A model generated the notes under the pieces. That model was not told the origin of the DNA and ran no database searches. It worked only from the letters and a program-made list of their open reading frames with translations. This document shows positions 1 to 8,627 of a DNA stretch of 64,000 bases, one piece after another. Every line of letters begins with the position of its first letter. Position 1 is the first letter of the stretch. Origin of the DNA: Mycobacterium avium subsp. avium (GTDB taxonomy: Bacteria > Actinomycetota > Actinomycetes > Mycobacteriales > Mycobacteriaceae); NCBI RefSeq assembly GCF_009741445.1, contig NZ_CP046507.1, positions 1,674,001-1,738,000 of the forward strand, written 5' to 3'. The position numbers and the translations under genes are program-made.

Positions 1-1
1 G

Positions 2-412
2 TTCAGCACCACCGCCGTGGTGCTGGCGCAGACCTTCGTGTCGCTGCCGTTTCTGGTGATCTCGCTCGAGGGCGCGGCGCGCACCGCGGGCGCCGATTTC
101 GAGGTGGTGGCCGCGACACTGGGCGCGCGACCCACCACGGTCTGGTGGCGCGTCACCCTGCCGCTGCTGTTGCCCGGTGTCGTGTCCGGGGCGGTGCTGG
201 CGTTCGCCCGCTCGCTGGGTGAGTTCGGCGCGACGCTGACCTTCGCCGGATCACGGCAGGGCGTCACCCGCACCCTGCCGCTGGAGATCTACCTGCAGCG
301 GGTGACCGACGCCGACGCGGCCGTGGCGCTGTCCATCCTGTTGGTGGCGGTGGCGGCCGTGGTGGTGCTCGGGCTGGGCGCTCGCCGGCTGACCGGGACC
401 GACGCCAGGTAG
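2..412 (+). CDS. modB: Molybdate ABC transporter permease ModB, C-terminal part
   Basis: Inner-membrane permease of the molybdate importer, cut by the left window edge so that only the last 136 codons are present. The reading frame is open from base 2. The cytoplasmic EAA loop that docks on the ATPase is visible as an [11 protein letters not shown]...LGA...LP stretch near residues 23-55 of the fragment. It is followed by two hydrophobic segments ([15 protein letters not shown] and [19 protein letters not shown]). The stop lies 9 bp before modC, so the two form one operon. The following ModC supports the substrate assignment. M. tuberculosis counterpart by order: Rv1858. Confidence 0.9.
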   Translation, partial: FSTTAVVLAQTFVSLPFLVISLEGAARTAGADFEVVAATLGARPTTVWWRVTLPLLLPGVVSGAVLAFARSLGEFGATLTFAGSRQGVTRTLPLEIYLQRVTDADAAVALSILLVAVAAVVVLGLGARRLTGTDAR

Positions 413-421
413 CCGCCGGCC

Positions 422-1537
422 ATGAGCGAATTGCAGCTGCGCGCGGTCGTCTCGCAACGGCGCTTCGAGGTGGAGTTCTCGGTGGCCGCCGGGGAGGTGC
501 TGGCGGTGCTGGGTCCCAACGGCGCGGGCAAGTCGACGGCCCTACACGTCATCGCCGGGCTGTTGCGCCCCGACCGTGGGCTGGTGCGGGTGGGGGACCG
601 GGTGTTGACCGACACCGCGGCCGGGATCGACGTGCCGACGCACGACCGCCGGGTCGGACTGCTGCTGCAGGACGCCTTGCTGTTCCCGCATATGAGCGTC
701 GCCGCCAACGTCGCGTTCGGGCCGCACAGTCGCCGGCCGATGTGGCGCCGGGGCCGCCGGGCGGAGAAGGCCACCGCCTTGCGCTGGCTGCGGGAGGTGG
801 ACGCCGAGCCGCTCGCGGACCGAAAACCGCGACAACTCTCCGGCGGGCAGGCGCAGCGGGTCGCGATCGCGCGGGCGCTGGCCGCCGAACCCGACGTGTT
901 GCTGCTCGACGAGCCGTTGGCCGGTCTCGACGTCGCGGCGGCCGCGGCGATCCGGGCGGTGCTGCGCAGGGTCGTCACCCGCATCGGCTGCGCGGCGATG
1001 CTGGTCACCCACGACCTGCTGGACGTGTTCACGTTGGCCGATCGGGTGCTGGTGCTCGAATCCGGCAGGATCGCCGAAATCGGCCCGGTGGCTGACGTTT
1101 TGACCGCGCCGCGCAGTCATTTCGCGGCACGGGTCGCGGGGGTGAACCTGGTCAACGGGACCGCCGAGGGCGACGGTGCCCTGCTCGCGCGCTCCGGTGC
1201 CCGCTGGTATGCCGCCCCGGCGGCGCCCGCCGGCCCGCTCGCGTCCGGCCAGCGCGCCGTCGCGGTTTTCCCGCCGACGGCGGTGGCCGTCTATCGCGAG
1301 CAGCCGCACGGCAGTCCCCGCAACACTGTCGAGGTGACGGTCGCCGAGATGGACGTCCGCGGGGCGGCGGTGTTGGTGCGCGGCGCTCAGCAACCCGACG
1401 GCGCGCCGGGGCTGGCGGCCGAGATCACCGTGGACGCCGCTTCGGAATTGCGGTTGACGCCGGGGGACCGGGTGTGGTTCTCGGTCAAAGCCCATGAAGT
1501 GGTGCTGTATCCGGCAACGGCCGCGGCGGAACGCTGA
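422..1537 (+). CDS. modC: Molybdate ABC transporter ATPase ModC
   Basis: ATP-hydrolysing subunit that drives molybdate uptake through ModB for molybdopterin enzymes. The 371-residue protein shows Walker A GPNGAGKS (31-38), a Q-loop near LLLQD (80), the signature LSGGQ (139-143), Walker B VLLLDEP (159-165) and the switch His in VTHD (about 197). The last 70 residues (GSPRNTVEVTV to the end) look like a MOP oxyanion-binding domain, which separates ModC from generic ATPases. The ATG is 9 bp after modB. It matches Rv1859 in order and length. Confidence 0.93.
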   Translation: MSELQLRAVVSQRRFEVEFSVAAGEVLAVLGPNGAGKSTALHVIAGLLRPDRGLVRVGDRVLTDTAAGIDVPTHDRRVGLLLQDALLFPHMSVAANVAFGPHSRRPMWRRGRRAEKATALRWLREVDAEPLADRKPRQLSGGQAQRVAIARALAAEPDVLLLDEPLAGLDVAAAAAIRAVLRRVVTRIGCAAMLVTHDLLDVFTLADRVLVLESGRIAEIGPVADVLTAPRSHFAARVAGVNLVNGTAEGDGALLARSGARWYAAPAAPAGPLASGQRAVAVFPPTAVAVYREQPHGSPRNTVEVTVAEMDVRGAAVLVRGAQQPDGAPGLAAEITVDAASELRLTPGDRVWFSVKAHEVVLYPATAAAER

Positions 1538-1623
1538 ACGGTGCCCGCCCGGCGCGGCCGCGCTCCGCAGATTGCACATTGCCAACATCAGTGAAACCGC
1601 ACTGCATTAGTCCGCAATGCTCC

Positions 1624-1651
1624 TTGCGTCACAGCGGTAACACGGTAGGTT
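1624..1651 (+). promoter_or_regulatory. Predicted SigA-type leaderless promoter of apa
   Basis: TTGCGT (1624-1629), a 16-bp spacer and TAGGTT (1646-1651) form a good mycobacterial -35/-10 pair. Only 7 bp separate the -10 from the apa ATG and no Shine-Dalgarno sequence is present. Transcription would therefore start at or next to the A of the start codon, giving a leaderless message. This is read from sequence only. Confidence 0.5.
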
Positions 1652-1658
1652 CGTCGCC

Positions 1659-2816
1659 ATGGATCAGGTGGAAGCGACCTCGACACGCCGCAAAGGACTG
1701 TGGACGACGCTGGCGATCACCACGGTGAGCGGCGCCAGCGCCGTCGCCATCGCGTTGCCGGCGACCTCGCATGCCGATCCCGAGGTCCCGACCCCGGTCC
1801 CCCCGAGCACGGCGACCGCCCCGCCCGCCGCGCCGGCGCCCAACGGGCAACCGGCACCCAACGCGCAACCGGCACCCGCCGCCCCGGCGCCCAACGGGCA
1901 ACCGGCGCCCGCCGCGCCGGCGCCGAATGATCCCAACGCGGCCCCACCACCGGCGGGGGCACCGCCGAACGGGGCACCACCGGCGCCGCCGAACGGGGCA
2001 CCACCGCCGCCCGTCGACCCGAACGCGCCGCCGCCCCCGCCGGCCGACCCGAACGCCGGGCGGATCCCCAACGCCGTCGGCGGGTTCAGCTACGTGCTGC
2101 CCGCCGGCTGGGTGGAGTCCGACGCGTCTCACCTCGACTACGGCTCGGCGCTGCTGAGCAAGGTCACCGGCCCGCCGCCGATGCCCGACCAGCCGCCCCC
2201 GGTTGCCAACGACACCCGCATCGTGATGGGCCGTCTCGACCAAAAGCTTTACGCCAGTGCGGAAGCCAACAACGCCAAGGCCGCGGTGCGGCTGGGCTCG
2301 GACATGGGCGAGTTCTTCATGCCCTATCCCGGCACCCGCATCAACCAGGACAGCACCCCGCTCAACGGCGCCAACGGAAGCACCGGCAGCGCGTCGTACT
2401 ACGAGGTGAAATTCAGCGACGCGTCCAAGCCGAACGGTCAGATCTGGACCGGCGTCATCGGTTCGGCCAACGGCGGCAACGCGCAACGCTGGTTCGTCGT
2501 CTGGCTGGGCACCTCGAACGACCCGGTGGACAAGGTCGCGGCCAAGGCGCTCGCCGAGTCGATCCAGGCGTGGACGCCGCCGCCCGCCCCGCCGGCGGCT
2601 CCGGGCGGACCAGGGGCACCGGCTCCAGGGGCTCCAGGCGCGCCGGCACCGGGCGCCCCGGCGGCTCCTGGCGCGCCCGCACCGGCGGCTCCGGCTCCAG
2701 CAGCCCCGGGGGCCCCGGCAGCACCCGGCGCGCCCGCGCCGGCACCGGGCCAGGCGCCGGCCGTCGAGGTTAGCCCCACCCCCACACCGACACCGCAGCA
2801 GACCCTCTCGGCCTGA
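1659..2816 (+). CDS. apa: Alanine/proline-rich secreted glycoprotein Apa (MPT32, ModD)
   Basis: Secreted, O-mannosylated fibronectin-attachment adhesin and major antigen of mycobacteria. The 385-residue product starts with a basic n-region (TRRKG), a hydrophobic stretch and a cleavage site around SHA|DPEV near residue 40. A proline/alanine tract ([12 protein letters not shown] and PAAPAP-type repeats, about 45-135) follows. Next comes the conserved globular core with [38 protein letters not shown] and [13 protein letters not shown] second long PA/G-rich tail ends in [14 protein letters not shown]. tuberculosis Apa is 325 residues as I recall it, so both low-complexity tails are expanded here. 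It lies directly behind modBC with its own promoter. Confidence 0.93.
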   Translation: MDQVEATSTRRKGLWTTLAITTVSGASAVAIALPATSHADPEVPTPVPPSTATAPPAAPAPNGQPAPNAQPAPAAPAPNGQPAPAAPAPNDPNAAPPPAGAPPNGAPPAPPNGAPPPPVDPNAPPPPPADPNAGRIPNAVGGFSYVLPAGWVESDASHLDYGSALLSKVTGPPPMPDQPPPVANDTRIVMGRLDQKLYASAEANNAKAAVRLGSDMGEFFMPYPGTRINQDSTPLNGANGSTGSASYYEVKFSDASKPNGQIWTGVIGSANGGNAQRWFVVWLGTSNDPVDKVAAKALAESIQAWTPPPAPPAAPGGPGAPAPGAPGAPAPGAPAAPGAPAPAAPAPAAPGAPAAPGAPAPAPGQAPAVEVSPTPTPTPQQTLSA

Positions 2817-2962
2817 GCGACCGACGAGTCCGGGCCGTCGCGTCGGCAACCGGTTGATCAACCGTCGCCGATTCGTCACTCGATTCGTGACCCAAACTGG
2901 GTATACCGAAGTGACGGCCCAGCAAACAGCTGGGCTTTGCCAGCGATTGCGAGGAGATCCTC

Positions 2963-3275
2963 ATGGACGTCACTGCTGCCACCGAATACCTGGCCCGCTC
3001 CACCACGCTGACCAGCGTCGGCATCATCGGCTACATCATCATCGGCGGCCTGGCCGGTGCCCTGGCCAGCAAGATCGTCCGGGGTAGCGGCGCCGGCATC
3101 CTGATGGACATCGTGGATGGACATCGTGATCGGCATCGTCGGCGCGCTGATCGGCGGCTTCATCCTGAGCTTCTTCGTCAACACCGCGGGCGGCGGGCTC
3201 ATCTTCACCTTCTTCACCGCGCTGCTCGGTTCGGTGATCCTGCTCTGGATCGTCGGCATGGTGCGCAGGACGTAA
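2963..3275 (+). pseudogene. GlsB/YeaQ/YmgE-type small membrane protein (Rv1861-like), frameshifted
   Basis: The gene starts at ATG 2963 with a GAGG ribosome-binding site and encodes MDVTAATEYLARSTTLTS and then the hydrophobic GIIGYIIIGGLAGALASKIV. This opening is typical of the transglycosylase-associated/GlsB-YeaQ stress membrane family. At 3103-3128 a 13-bp unit occurs twice, shifting the frame after residue 51. Removing one copy restores a 99-residue protein that continues MDIVIGIVGALIGGFILSF and ends VGMVRRT, with the stop at 3273-3275. Rv1861 is about 101 residues. Without correction the first frame runs to 3307 with an arginine-rich nonsense tail. The downstream ATG at 3117 could permit a separate C-terminal peptide. 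Either a genuine inactivating duplication or a sequencing artefact. Confidence 0.75.
3103..3128 (+). repeat. 13-bp tandem duplication inside the Rv1861-like gene
   Basis: GATGGACATCGTG occurs at 3103-3115 and again, perfectly, at 3116-3128. Because 13 is not a multiple of three it causes the frameshift in the surrounding gene. Confidence 0.95.
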
Positions 3276-3319
3276 TCGCCTTAACCCGTTGCGGCCGTGG
3301 TGGTTAGCGGCATGATGGG

Positions 3320-4351
3320 GTGATGTCTTCTTCGGTGACCACCACGGCGATGCGCGCCTGGCGGGTGCGTCGGCCCGGTCCGATGGACACTCATCCGCTC
3401 GAGGAAGTGACCACCGAGGTGCCGCGCCCCGGGCCGTCCGACCTGCTGGTCGCGGTGCGTGCGTGCGGCGTGTGCCGCACCGATCTGCATGTCACCGAGG
3501 GCGACCTACCCGTGCACCGCGACCGGGTCACGCCCGGTCATGAGGTGGTCGGCGAGGTCATCGAAGTCGGCGCCGAGGCCGGCGACGAGTTCGGCGTCGG
3601 GGACCGGGTGGGCATCGCCTGGCTGCGCCACACCTGCGGGGTGTGCAAATACTGCCGGCGGGGCGACGAGAACCTGTGCCCCGAGTCCCGCTACACCGGT
3701 TGGGACGCCGACGGTGGGTACGCCGAATTCGCGACCGTGCCAGCGGCGTTCGCGCACCCACTGCCCGGCGGTTACAGCGACAGCGAGCTCGCCCCATTGT
3801 TGTGCGCCGGCATCATCGGCTACCGGGCGCTGCTGCGCGCCCAGCTACCGCCGGGCGGACGGCTGGGCCTGTACGGTTTCGGCGGCAGCGCGCACATCAC
3901 CGCGCAGGTCGCCCTGGCGCAGGGCGCCGAGGTGCACGTGATGACCCGCGGCGAGCGGGCCCGCGAGCTGGCGATCGAACTCGGCGCCGCCTCCGCGCAG
4001 GGCGCCGCCGACCCGCCGCCCGTCCCGCTGGACGCCGCCATCTTGTTCGCCCCCGTCGGCGATCTGGTACTGCCCGCGCTGGCGGCGCTGGACCGCGGCG
4101 GCACCCTGGCGATCGCCGGCATTCACCTGTCCGACATCCCGTCGCTGAACTACCAGCGCCACCTGTTCCAGGAGCGCCAGGTGCGCTCGGTCACCTCCAA
4201 CACCCGGGCCGACGCGCGGGCCTTCCTCGACTTCGCGGGCACGCATCACATCAGCGTCACCACGCCGGAATATCCCCTCGGACAAGCGGATCGGGCGCTG
4301 GCGGATCTGAGCGCCGGGCGCATCGCCGGTGCGGCGGTGCTGCTGGTCTGA
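3320..4351 (+). CDS. adhA: Zinc-dependent alcohol dehydrogenase AdhA
   Basis: Medium-chain dehydrogenase that interconverts alcohols and aldehydes with NAD(P). Visible features: the catalytic-zinc ligand region [10 protein letters not shown], the family signature [12 protein letters not shown], structural-zinc cysteines in [17 protein letters not shown], and a nucleotide-binding [10 protein letters not shown] loop in the second half. The first possible start is GTG 3320; ATG 3323 and ATG 3350 ([10 protein letters not shown]) are alternatives, and none has a strong ribosome-binding site. The 343-residue length agrees with Rv1862 (about 346). Two further zinc alcohol dehydrogenases occur in this window. 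Confidence 0.88.
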   Translation: MMSSSVTTTAMRAWRVRRPGPMDTHPLEEVTTEVPRPGPSDLLVAVRACGVCRTDLHVTEGDLPVHRDRVTPGHEVVGEVIEVGAEAGDEFGVGDRVGIAWLRHTCGVCKYCRRGDENLCPESRYTGWDADGGYAEFATVPAAFAHPLPGGYSDSELAPLLCAGIIGYRALLRAQLPPGGRLGLYGFGGSAHITAQVALAQGAEVHVMTRGERARELAIELGAASAQGAADPPPVPLDAAILFAPVGDLVLPALAALDRGGTLAIAGIHLSDIPSLNYQRHLFQERQVRSVTSNTRADARAFLDFAGTHHISVTTPEYPLGQADRALADLSAGRIAGAAVLLV

Positions 4352-4364
4352 GCGGCCTCGGCCC

Positions 4365-5120
4365 TCAGGTGGACAGATGCCAGACGAACGCGGCCGCCAG
4401 CGCACCGAGCCCGTTCAGTGACCAGTGCAGGGCGATGGGCGCGATCAGGCTGCCGCTGCGCCGGCGCAGCCAGCTGAACACGAACCCGGCGGCCCCGGTG
4501 GCCAGCACCGCCCCGGTCACCCCGGCCATCATGCCCACCATCCCGCCGCCGAACAGTCGGGTGAACCCGACGTTGCCGCTGGTCAGGCCGAACGACGTGG
4601 CAACGTGCCACAGGCCGAACAGCAGCGAACCCGCCAGGGCGACGCCGCGGAAGCCCCAGGCCCGGTTGAGGGCGCCGTGCAGCACGCCGCGGAAGGCCAG
4701 CTCCTCGGGGATGACGGTCTGCACCGGGATGACAACCATCGAGGCGATCATCGCCCCGGAGATGGTGGCGTAGCGGTTGTTCATGAACATCGGCCGGGTC
4801 GCCGGCAGCAGCACCCCGATCGCGATCACCGCGGCCACCACCGCCACGGCGGCCAGCGCATAGCCCACTCCGGATTTCCAATGGTCACGGCCCAGCCCGA
4901 GGTCGGTCCAGCCCAGCCCGCGATAGCGCATCAGGATGACCAGCCCGACGGCGGCGGCGGGGACGGTGCCGATGCTCGCCCACGGCGTGGTGAAGTGCGC
5001 GACCAGGTTGGTCAGGACCAGCACCACCACGACGACGGCGATGTCGAGATGGATCCGGAACCGGTGCAACCCGGGGGGCTGGGACGCCTGCAGGTCGGCT
5101 GTCGCGGTGGCGTCACGCAT
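4365..5120 (-). CDS. CPBP-family intramembrane metalloprotease
   Basis: Integral membrane protein of 251 residues with about seven to eight hydrophobic segments. It carries the Abi/CPBP (CAAX-protease-like) motif set: EE at 139-140 followed by R144 (PEELAFRG), FGLWH with H172, and HWSLN with H232 and N236. These residues are the predicted catalytic and metal-binding positions. In this family the role is often prenyl-protein processing or self-immunity to peptides, but no substrate can be inferred here. It converges on adhA, with 13 bp between stops. It corresponds by position and size to Rv1863c. Confidence 0.82.
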   Translation of the reverse strand: MRDATATADLQASQPPGLHRFRIHLDIAVVVVVLVLTNLVAHFTTPWASIGTVPAAAVGLVILMRYRGLGWTDLGLGRDHWKSGVGYALAAVAVVAAVIAIGVLLPATRPMFMNNRYATISGAMIASMVVIPVQTVIPEELAFRGVLHGALNRAWGFRGVALAGSLLFGLWHVATSFGLTSGNVGFTRLFGGGMVGMMAGVTGAVLATGAAGFVFSWLRRRSGSLIAPIALHWSLNGLGALAAAFVWHLST

Positions 5121-5186
5121 CCGGCCAGTTTACCGGCGGCCAACGGCGCGAGGGGGCATGCGATTGCCGTCACGCGAATCTCAGCC

Positions 5187-5270
5187 GCTCGGCTCCCAAG
5201 TTCAATGGGTCGTCTCGCTCCCGTCACTCACTACGTGAGTTCCGCTCGCTCGGCTCCCAGGTCCAATTGG
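5187..5270. repeat. Imperfect 23-bp direct repeat at the 3' end of xfp
   Basis: GCTCGGCTCCCAAGTTCAAT-type sequence at 5187-5209 recurs as GCTCGGCTCCCAGGTCCAAT at 5248-5270 (20 of 23 bases equal). The second copy encodes the last residues of the phosphoketolase (around NWTWEPSER). The first lies just beyond its stop. A short palindrome, ACTCAC-TAC-GTGAGT, overlaps the stop region at about 5226-5240 and could help terminate transcription. Confidence 0.6.
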
Positions 5271-7638
5271 CGATCGCCGGGTCGTCCTCGCCGTGCTCGC
5301 GGGTGTACATCCGCGCGGCGAGCCGGGCGTCGACCATGCGCTGGCGCAGCATCGCGGCGCGACTGGCCAGCCCCTCCACCCGGTCGAGCACGTCGATGAC
5401 GAGGTGGAAGCGGTCCAGGTCGTTGAGCATCACCATGTCGAAAGGCGTTGTGGTGGTGCCGCGTTCCTTGAAGCCGCGCACGTGCAGCTGCGCGTGATTG
5501 GCGCGGCGATAGGTGAGCCGGTGGATCAGCCAGGGGTAGCCGTGGTAGGCGAAGATGACCGGCCGGTCCCTGGTGAACAGCGCGTCGAATTCGCGGTCCG
5601 GCAGCCCGTGCGGGTGCTCGGAGTCGGGCTGCAGCCGCATCAGGTCGACGACGTTGACCACCCGCACCGCCAGGTCGGGCAGCTCCCGGCGCAGGATGTC
5701 GGCGGCGGCCAGCGTCTCCAGCGTCGGGATGTCGCCCGCGCAGGCCAGCACCACATCGGGTTCGGCGCCAATCGATCGGGCGGTGCTGGCCCAGTCCCAG
5801 ATGCCCAGCCCGCGGGTGCAGTGCGCGATCGCGGCGTCCATGTCCAGGTAGGCCAGCGCGGGCTGCTTGCCGGCGACGATCACGTTGATGTAATCGCGGC
5901 TGCGCAGGCAGTGATCGGCCACCGACAGCAGCGTGTTGCCGTCCGGCGGCAGGTACACCCGGGTCAGCTCGGCGCGCTTGTTGGCGACCAGGTCGATGAA
6001 CCCGGGGTCCTGATGCGAGGCGCCGTTGTGGTCCTGGCGCCACACGTGCGACGTCAGCAGGTAGTTCAGCGACGCGATCGGCCGCCGCCACGGCAATTCC
6101 CGGCTGGTCGCAAGCCATTTCGCGTGCTGGTTCAGCATGGAGTCGACGATGTGCACGAACGCCTCGTAGCAGTTGAACAGGCCGTGCCGCCCGGTCAGCA
6201 GGTAGCCCTCCAGCCAGCCCTGGCACAGGTGCTCGGAGAGCACCTCCATCACCCGGCCGTCGGGCGCCAGGTGCTCGTCGTCGGGCTCGGTCGCCGACAA
6301 CCACACCTTCTCGGTGGCGCCGTAGACGGCGTCGAGCCGGTTGGAGGCCGTCTCGTCGGGCCCCATCATCCGGAACCGGTCTTTGTTGCGGGCGATCACG
6401 TCGCGCAGGAAGGTGCCCAGCACCCGGGTGGCCTCGTGGGTGACCGACCCCGGCCGGGTCACCGGCACCGCGTAGTCGCGGAAGTCGGGCAGGTCGAGGT
6501 CGTGCAGCAGCAGCCCGCCGTTGGCGTGCGGGTTGGCGCTCATCCGGCGATCACCGGTGGGCGCCAGCGCCCGCAGCTCGGCCCGCAGCCGCCCGTCGTC
6601 GTCGAACAGCTGCTCGGGACCGTAGCTGCGCAGCCACTCCTCGAGCTGGGCGCGGTGTTCGGGGTTGTCGTGCGTCTCGGCGAGCGGCACTTGGTGCGAC
6701 CGCCAGGTGCCCTCAACCCTCTTGCCGTCCACCACCTTCGGCCCGGTCCAGCCCTTGGGGGTGCGCAGCACGATCATCGGCCACACCGGCCGCTGCACCT
6801 CACCGCCGCCGCGCGCCGCGCCCTGGATGGCGGCGATGCCGTCGAACGCCTCGTCGAGGGCGGCGGCCAGCTGACGGTGCACGTCGGTCGGATCGTCACC
6901 GGCGACGGTGATCGGCCGGTAGCCGTAGCCGCGCAACAGCGCTTCCAGCTCGGTGTGCGGGATGCGGGCCAGCACGGTCGGGTTGGCGATCTTGTAGCCG
7001 TTGAGCGCCAGGATGGGCAGCACGGCGCCGTCGGTCACGGGGTTGAGGAATTTGTTGGAGTGCCAGCCGGCGGCCAGCGGCCCGGTCTCCGCCTCGCCGT
7101 CGCCGATGACGCAGGCCACCACCAGGTACGGGTTGTCGAAGGCGGCGCCGTAGGCGTGCACCAGTGCGTAGCCCAGCTCGCCGCCCTCGTGGATCGATCC
7201 CGGCGTCTGGGCCGCGACGTGGCTAGGAATGCCGCCGGGAAAAGAGAACTGCCGGAACAGTTTTCGCAATCCCTCGGCGTCCTCTTCGATGCCGGTGTAC
7301 ACCTCGCTGTAGGTGCCTTCCAGATAGGCGTTGGCGACCAGGCCCGGCCCGCCGTGCCCCGGTCCGGTCACGTAGATGACGTCGGCGTCGCGGTTGCGGA
7401 TGATCCGGTTCAGGTGCGCGTAGACGAGGTTCAGCCCGGGCGTGGTGCCCCAGTGCCCCAGCAGCCGCGGCTTGACGTGCTCGGCGCTCAGCGGCTCTTT
7501 GAGCAGCGGGTTGTCCAGCAGGTAGATCTGCCCCACCGACAGGTAGTTGGCGGCGCGCCAATACTTGTCGATGAGGTCCAGTTCGCGGTCGGAGAGCGGA
7601 GATCCGGCGGGCGTGGTGGTTGAGGTTTCTAGGCTCAC
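5224..7638 (-). CDS. xfp: Xylulose-5-phosphate/fructose-6-phosphate phosphoketolase
   Basis: Thiamine-diphosphate enzyme that cleaves xylulose 5-phosphate (or fructose 6-phosphate) with phosphate to acetyl phosphate and glyceraldehyde 3-phosphate (or erythrose 4-phosphate). It is full length at 804 residues. Family motifs are present: [20 protein letters not shown] near residue 95, the cofactor-binding GDGEAETG near 181 and the [21 protein letters not shown] segment in the second half. Start is GTG 7638 ([11 protein letters not shown]). It sits 44 bp downstream of an SDR gene on the same strand. No acetate kinase or phosphotransacetylase gene is adjacent. M. tuberculosis has no such gene at this position as I recall the map. 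Confidence 0.95.
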   Translation of the reverse strand: MSLETSTTTPAGSPLSDRELDLIDKYWRAANYLSVGQIYLLDNPLLKEPLSAEHVKPRLLGHWGTTPGLNLVYAHLNRIIRNRDADVIYVTGPGHGGPGLVANAYLEGTYSEVYTGIEEDAEGLRKLFRQFSFPGGIPSHVAAQTPGSIHEGGELGYALVHAYGAAFDNPYLVVACVIGDGEAETGPLAAGWHSNKFLNPVTDGAVLPILALNGYKIANPTVLARIPHTELEALLRGYGYRPITVAGDDPTDVHRQLAAALDEAFDGIAAIQGAARGGGEVQRPVWPMIVLRTPKGWTGPKVVDGKRVEGTWRSHQVPLAETHDNPEHRAQLEEWLRSYGPEQLFDDDGRLRAELRALAPTGDRRMSANPHANGGLLLHDLDLPDFRDYAVPVTRPGSVTHEATRVLGTFLRDVIARNKDRFRMMGPDETASNRLDAVYGATEKVWLSATEPDDEHLAPDGRVMEVLSEHLCQGWLEGYLLTGRHGLFNCYEAFVHIVDSMLNQHAKWLATSRELPWRRPIASLNYLLTSHVWRQDHNGASHQDPGFIDLVANKRAELTRVYLPPDGNTLLSVADHCLRSRDYINVIVAGKQPALAYLDMDAAIAHCTRGLGIWDWASTARSIGAEPDVVLACAGDIPTLETLAAADILRRELPDLAVRVVNVVDLMRLQPDSEHPHGLPDREFDALFTRDRPVIFAYHGYPWLIHRLTYRRANHAQLHVRGFKERGTTTTPFDMVMLNDLDRFHLVIDVLDRVEGLASRAAMLRQRMVDARLAARMYTREHGEDDPAIANWTWEPSERNSRSE

Positions 7639-7682
7639 CGAGCCGATTCTGCGCGCCTTCGGTGAAGAATGCTCGTCCCCGG

Positions 7683-8531
7683 CTACTGTTCGCCGCGGGC
7701 CCGCGCCTCGTACGCCTGCCGTTTTTCCACGTCGACGGCGTCGGTGAAGACGTGTTCGCCGCCGAGCAGCCGGTTCAGGCCCTCCGACAGCGCGCGCGGC
7801 ATGAACTTCTGCGAGGCGATGATCGCGCCCGCGGTTCTGGTGACCCGCACTCGTGGCCGCGGGTGGGCCACCAGCTTGACGATCGCGTCGGCGATGTCGG
7901 ACGGTTCGGCGTTTCTGACGCCCTTGGCGCCCGACGTGCCCGCGATCAGTTCGGTGTTCACGAACGTCGGCTTGACCACCGAGAACTTCACCCCGGACCG
8001 GCGGTATTCGATGCGGGCGGCATCGGTGAAGCCGACGACGGCGTGCTTGCTGGCGCAGTAGGTGGCCGCCCCGGCCAGGTAGGTCTCGCCGGCCAGCGAG
8101 GCGACGTTGATGACGTGTCCCCGCCCGCGCGGAATCATCCGCGCCAGCGCCAGCTTGCTGCCCAGGATCACGCCGTAGACGTTGATGTCCAGGATCCGTC
8201 GGGTGACGGCGTCGGACTCGTCGACGACCCGGCCGAGCGGCATGATGCCGGCGTTGTTGACCAGCACGTCGATCGGGCCGAGCTGGCGCTCGACCTCGTC
8301 GAGGAAATCGGAGAACGAGTGCGGGTCGGTGACGTCGAGCTTCCCGTAGACGTCCAGGTCCAGCGCGGCGCCGGACTCCTTCACCCGCACCTCGTCGATG
8401 TCGCCGATGGCCACCTTGGCGCCCAGCTTGTGCAGCGCGGTCGCGGTGGCCAGCCCGATCCCGCGGGCCCCGCCGGTGATGACGACGACCTTGTCCCGCA
8501 CCTTCACCCCGATCGAAGCGGTGTCTGCCAT
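7683..8531 (-). CDS. Short-chain dehydrogenase/reductase (Rv1865c-like)
   Basis: NAD(P)-dependent oxidoreductase of 282 residues. The dinucleotide-binding [12 protein letters not shown] is near residue 19, then the conserved NNAG in [12 protein letters not shown], and the catalytic Ser-Tyr-Lys set as VASLAG with [11 protein letters not shown]. An acidic residue after the second strand (GDIDE) suggests NAD preference. A clear ribosome-binding site, GGAGGGCAG, precedes ATG 8531. A TetR-type palindrome lies 16 bp upstream. Substrate unknown. By order it matches Rv1865c. Confidence 0.88.
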   Translation of the reverse strand: MADTASIGVKVRDKVVVITGGARGIGLATATALHKLGAKVAIGDIDEVRVKESGAALDLDVYGKLDVTDPHSFSDFLDEVERQLGPIDVLVNNAGIMPLGRVVDESDAVTRRILDINVYGVILGSKLALARMIPRGRGHVINVASLAGETYLAGAATYCASKHAVVGFTDAARIEYRRSGVKFSVVKPTFVNTELIAGTSGAKGVRNAEPSDIADAIVKLVAHPRPRVRVTRTAGAIIASQKFMPRALSEGLNRLLGGEHVFTDAVDVEKRQAYEARARGEQ

Positions 8532-8546
8532 CTGCCCTCCAGATTC

Positions 8547-8560
8547 TTGACGGGTGTCAA
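8547..8560. promoter_or_regulatory. Palindromic operator candidate upstream of the SDR gene
   Basis: TTGAC at 8547-8551 and GTCAA at 8556-8560 form an inverted repeat with a 4-bp centre, a geometry common for TetR/FadR-type repressors. It lies immediately upstream of the ribosome-binding site of the leftward SDR gene, where it would block transcription. No regulator gene is adjacent. Confidence 0.4.
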
Positions 8561-8627
8561 CATCGACGGGCTAAGCACAGCACTCGGCGTCGGCCCGCGC
8601 AACAAGCGGCCGGTCGGTGGCCCTCGG

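Noticed and set aside
2899..2904. GGGTAT as a possible SigF -10 before the Rv1861-like gene
   Set aside because: No GGTTT-like -35 is found 15-17 bp upstream, so the hexamer alone is not enough.
5293..7623. 776-codon rightward open frame opposite xfp
   Set aside because: A mirror of the phosphoketolase coding strand; no recognisable domain and a composition typical of antisense frames.
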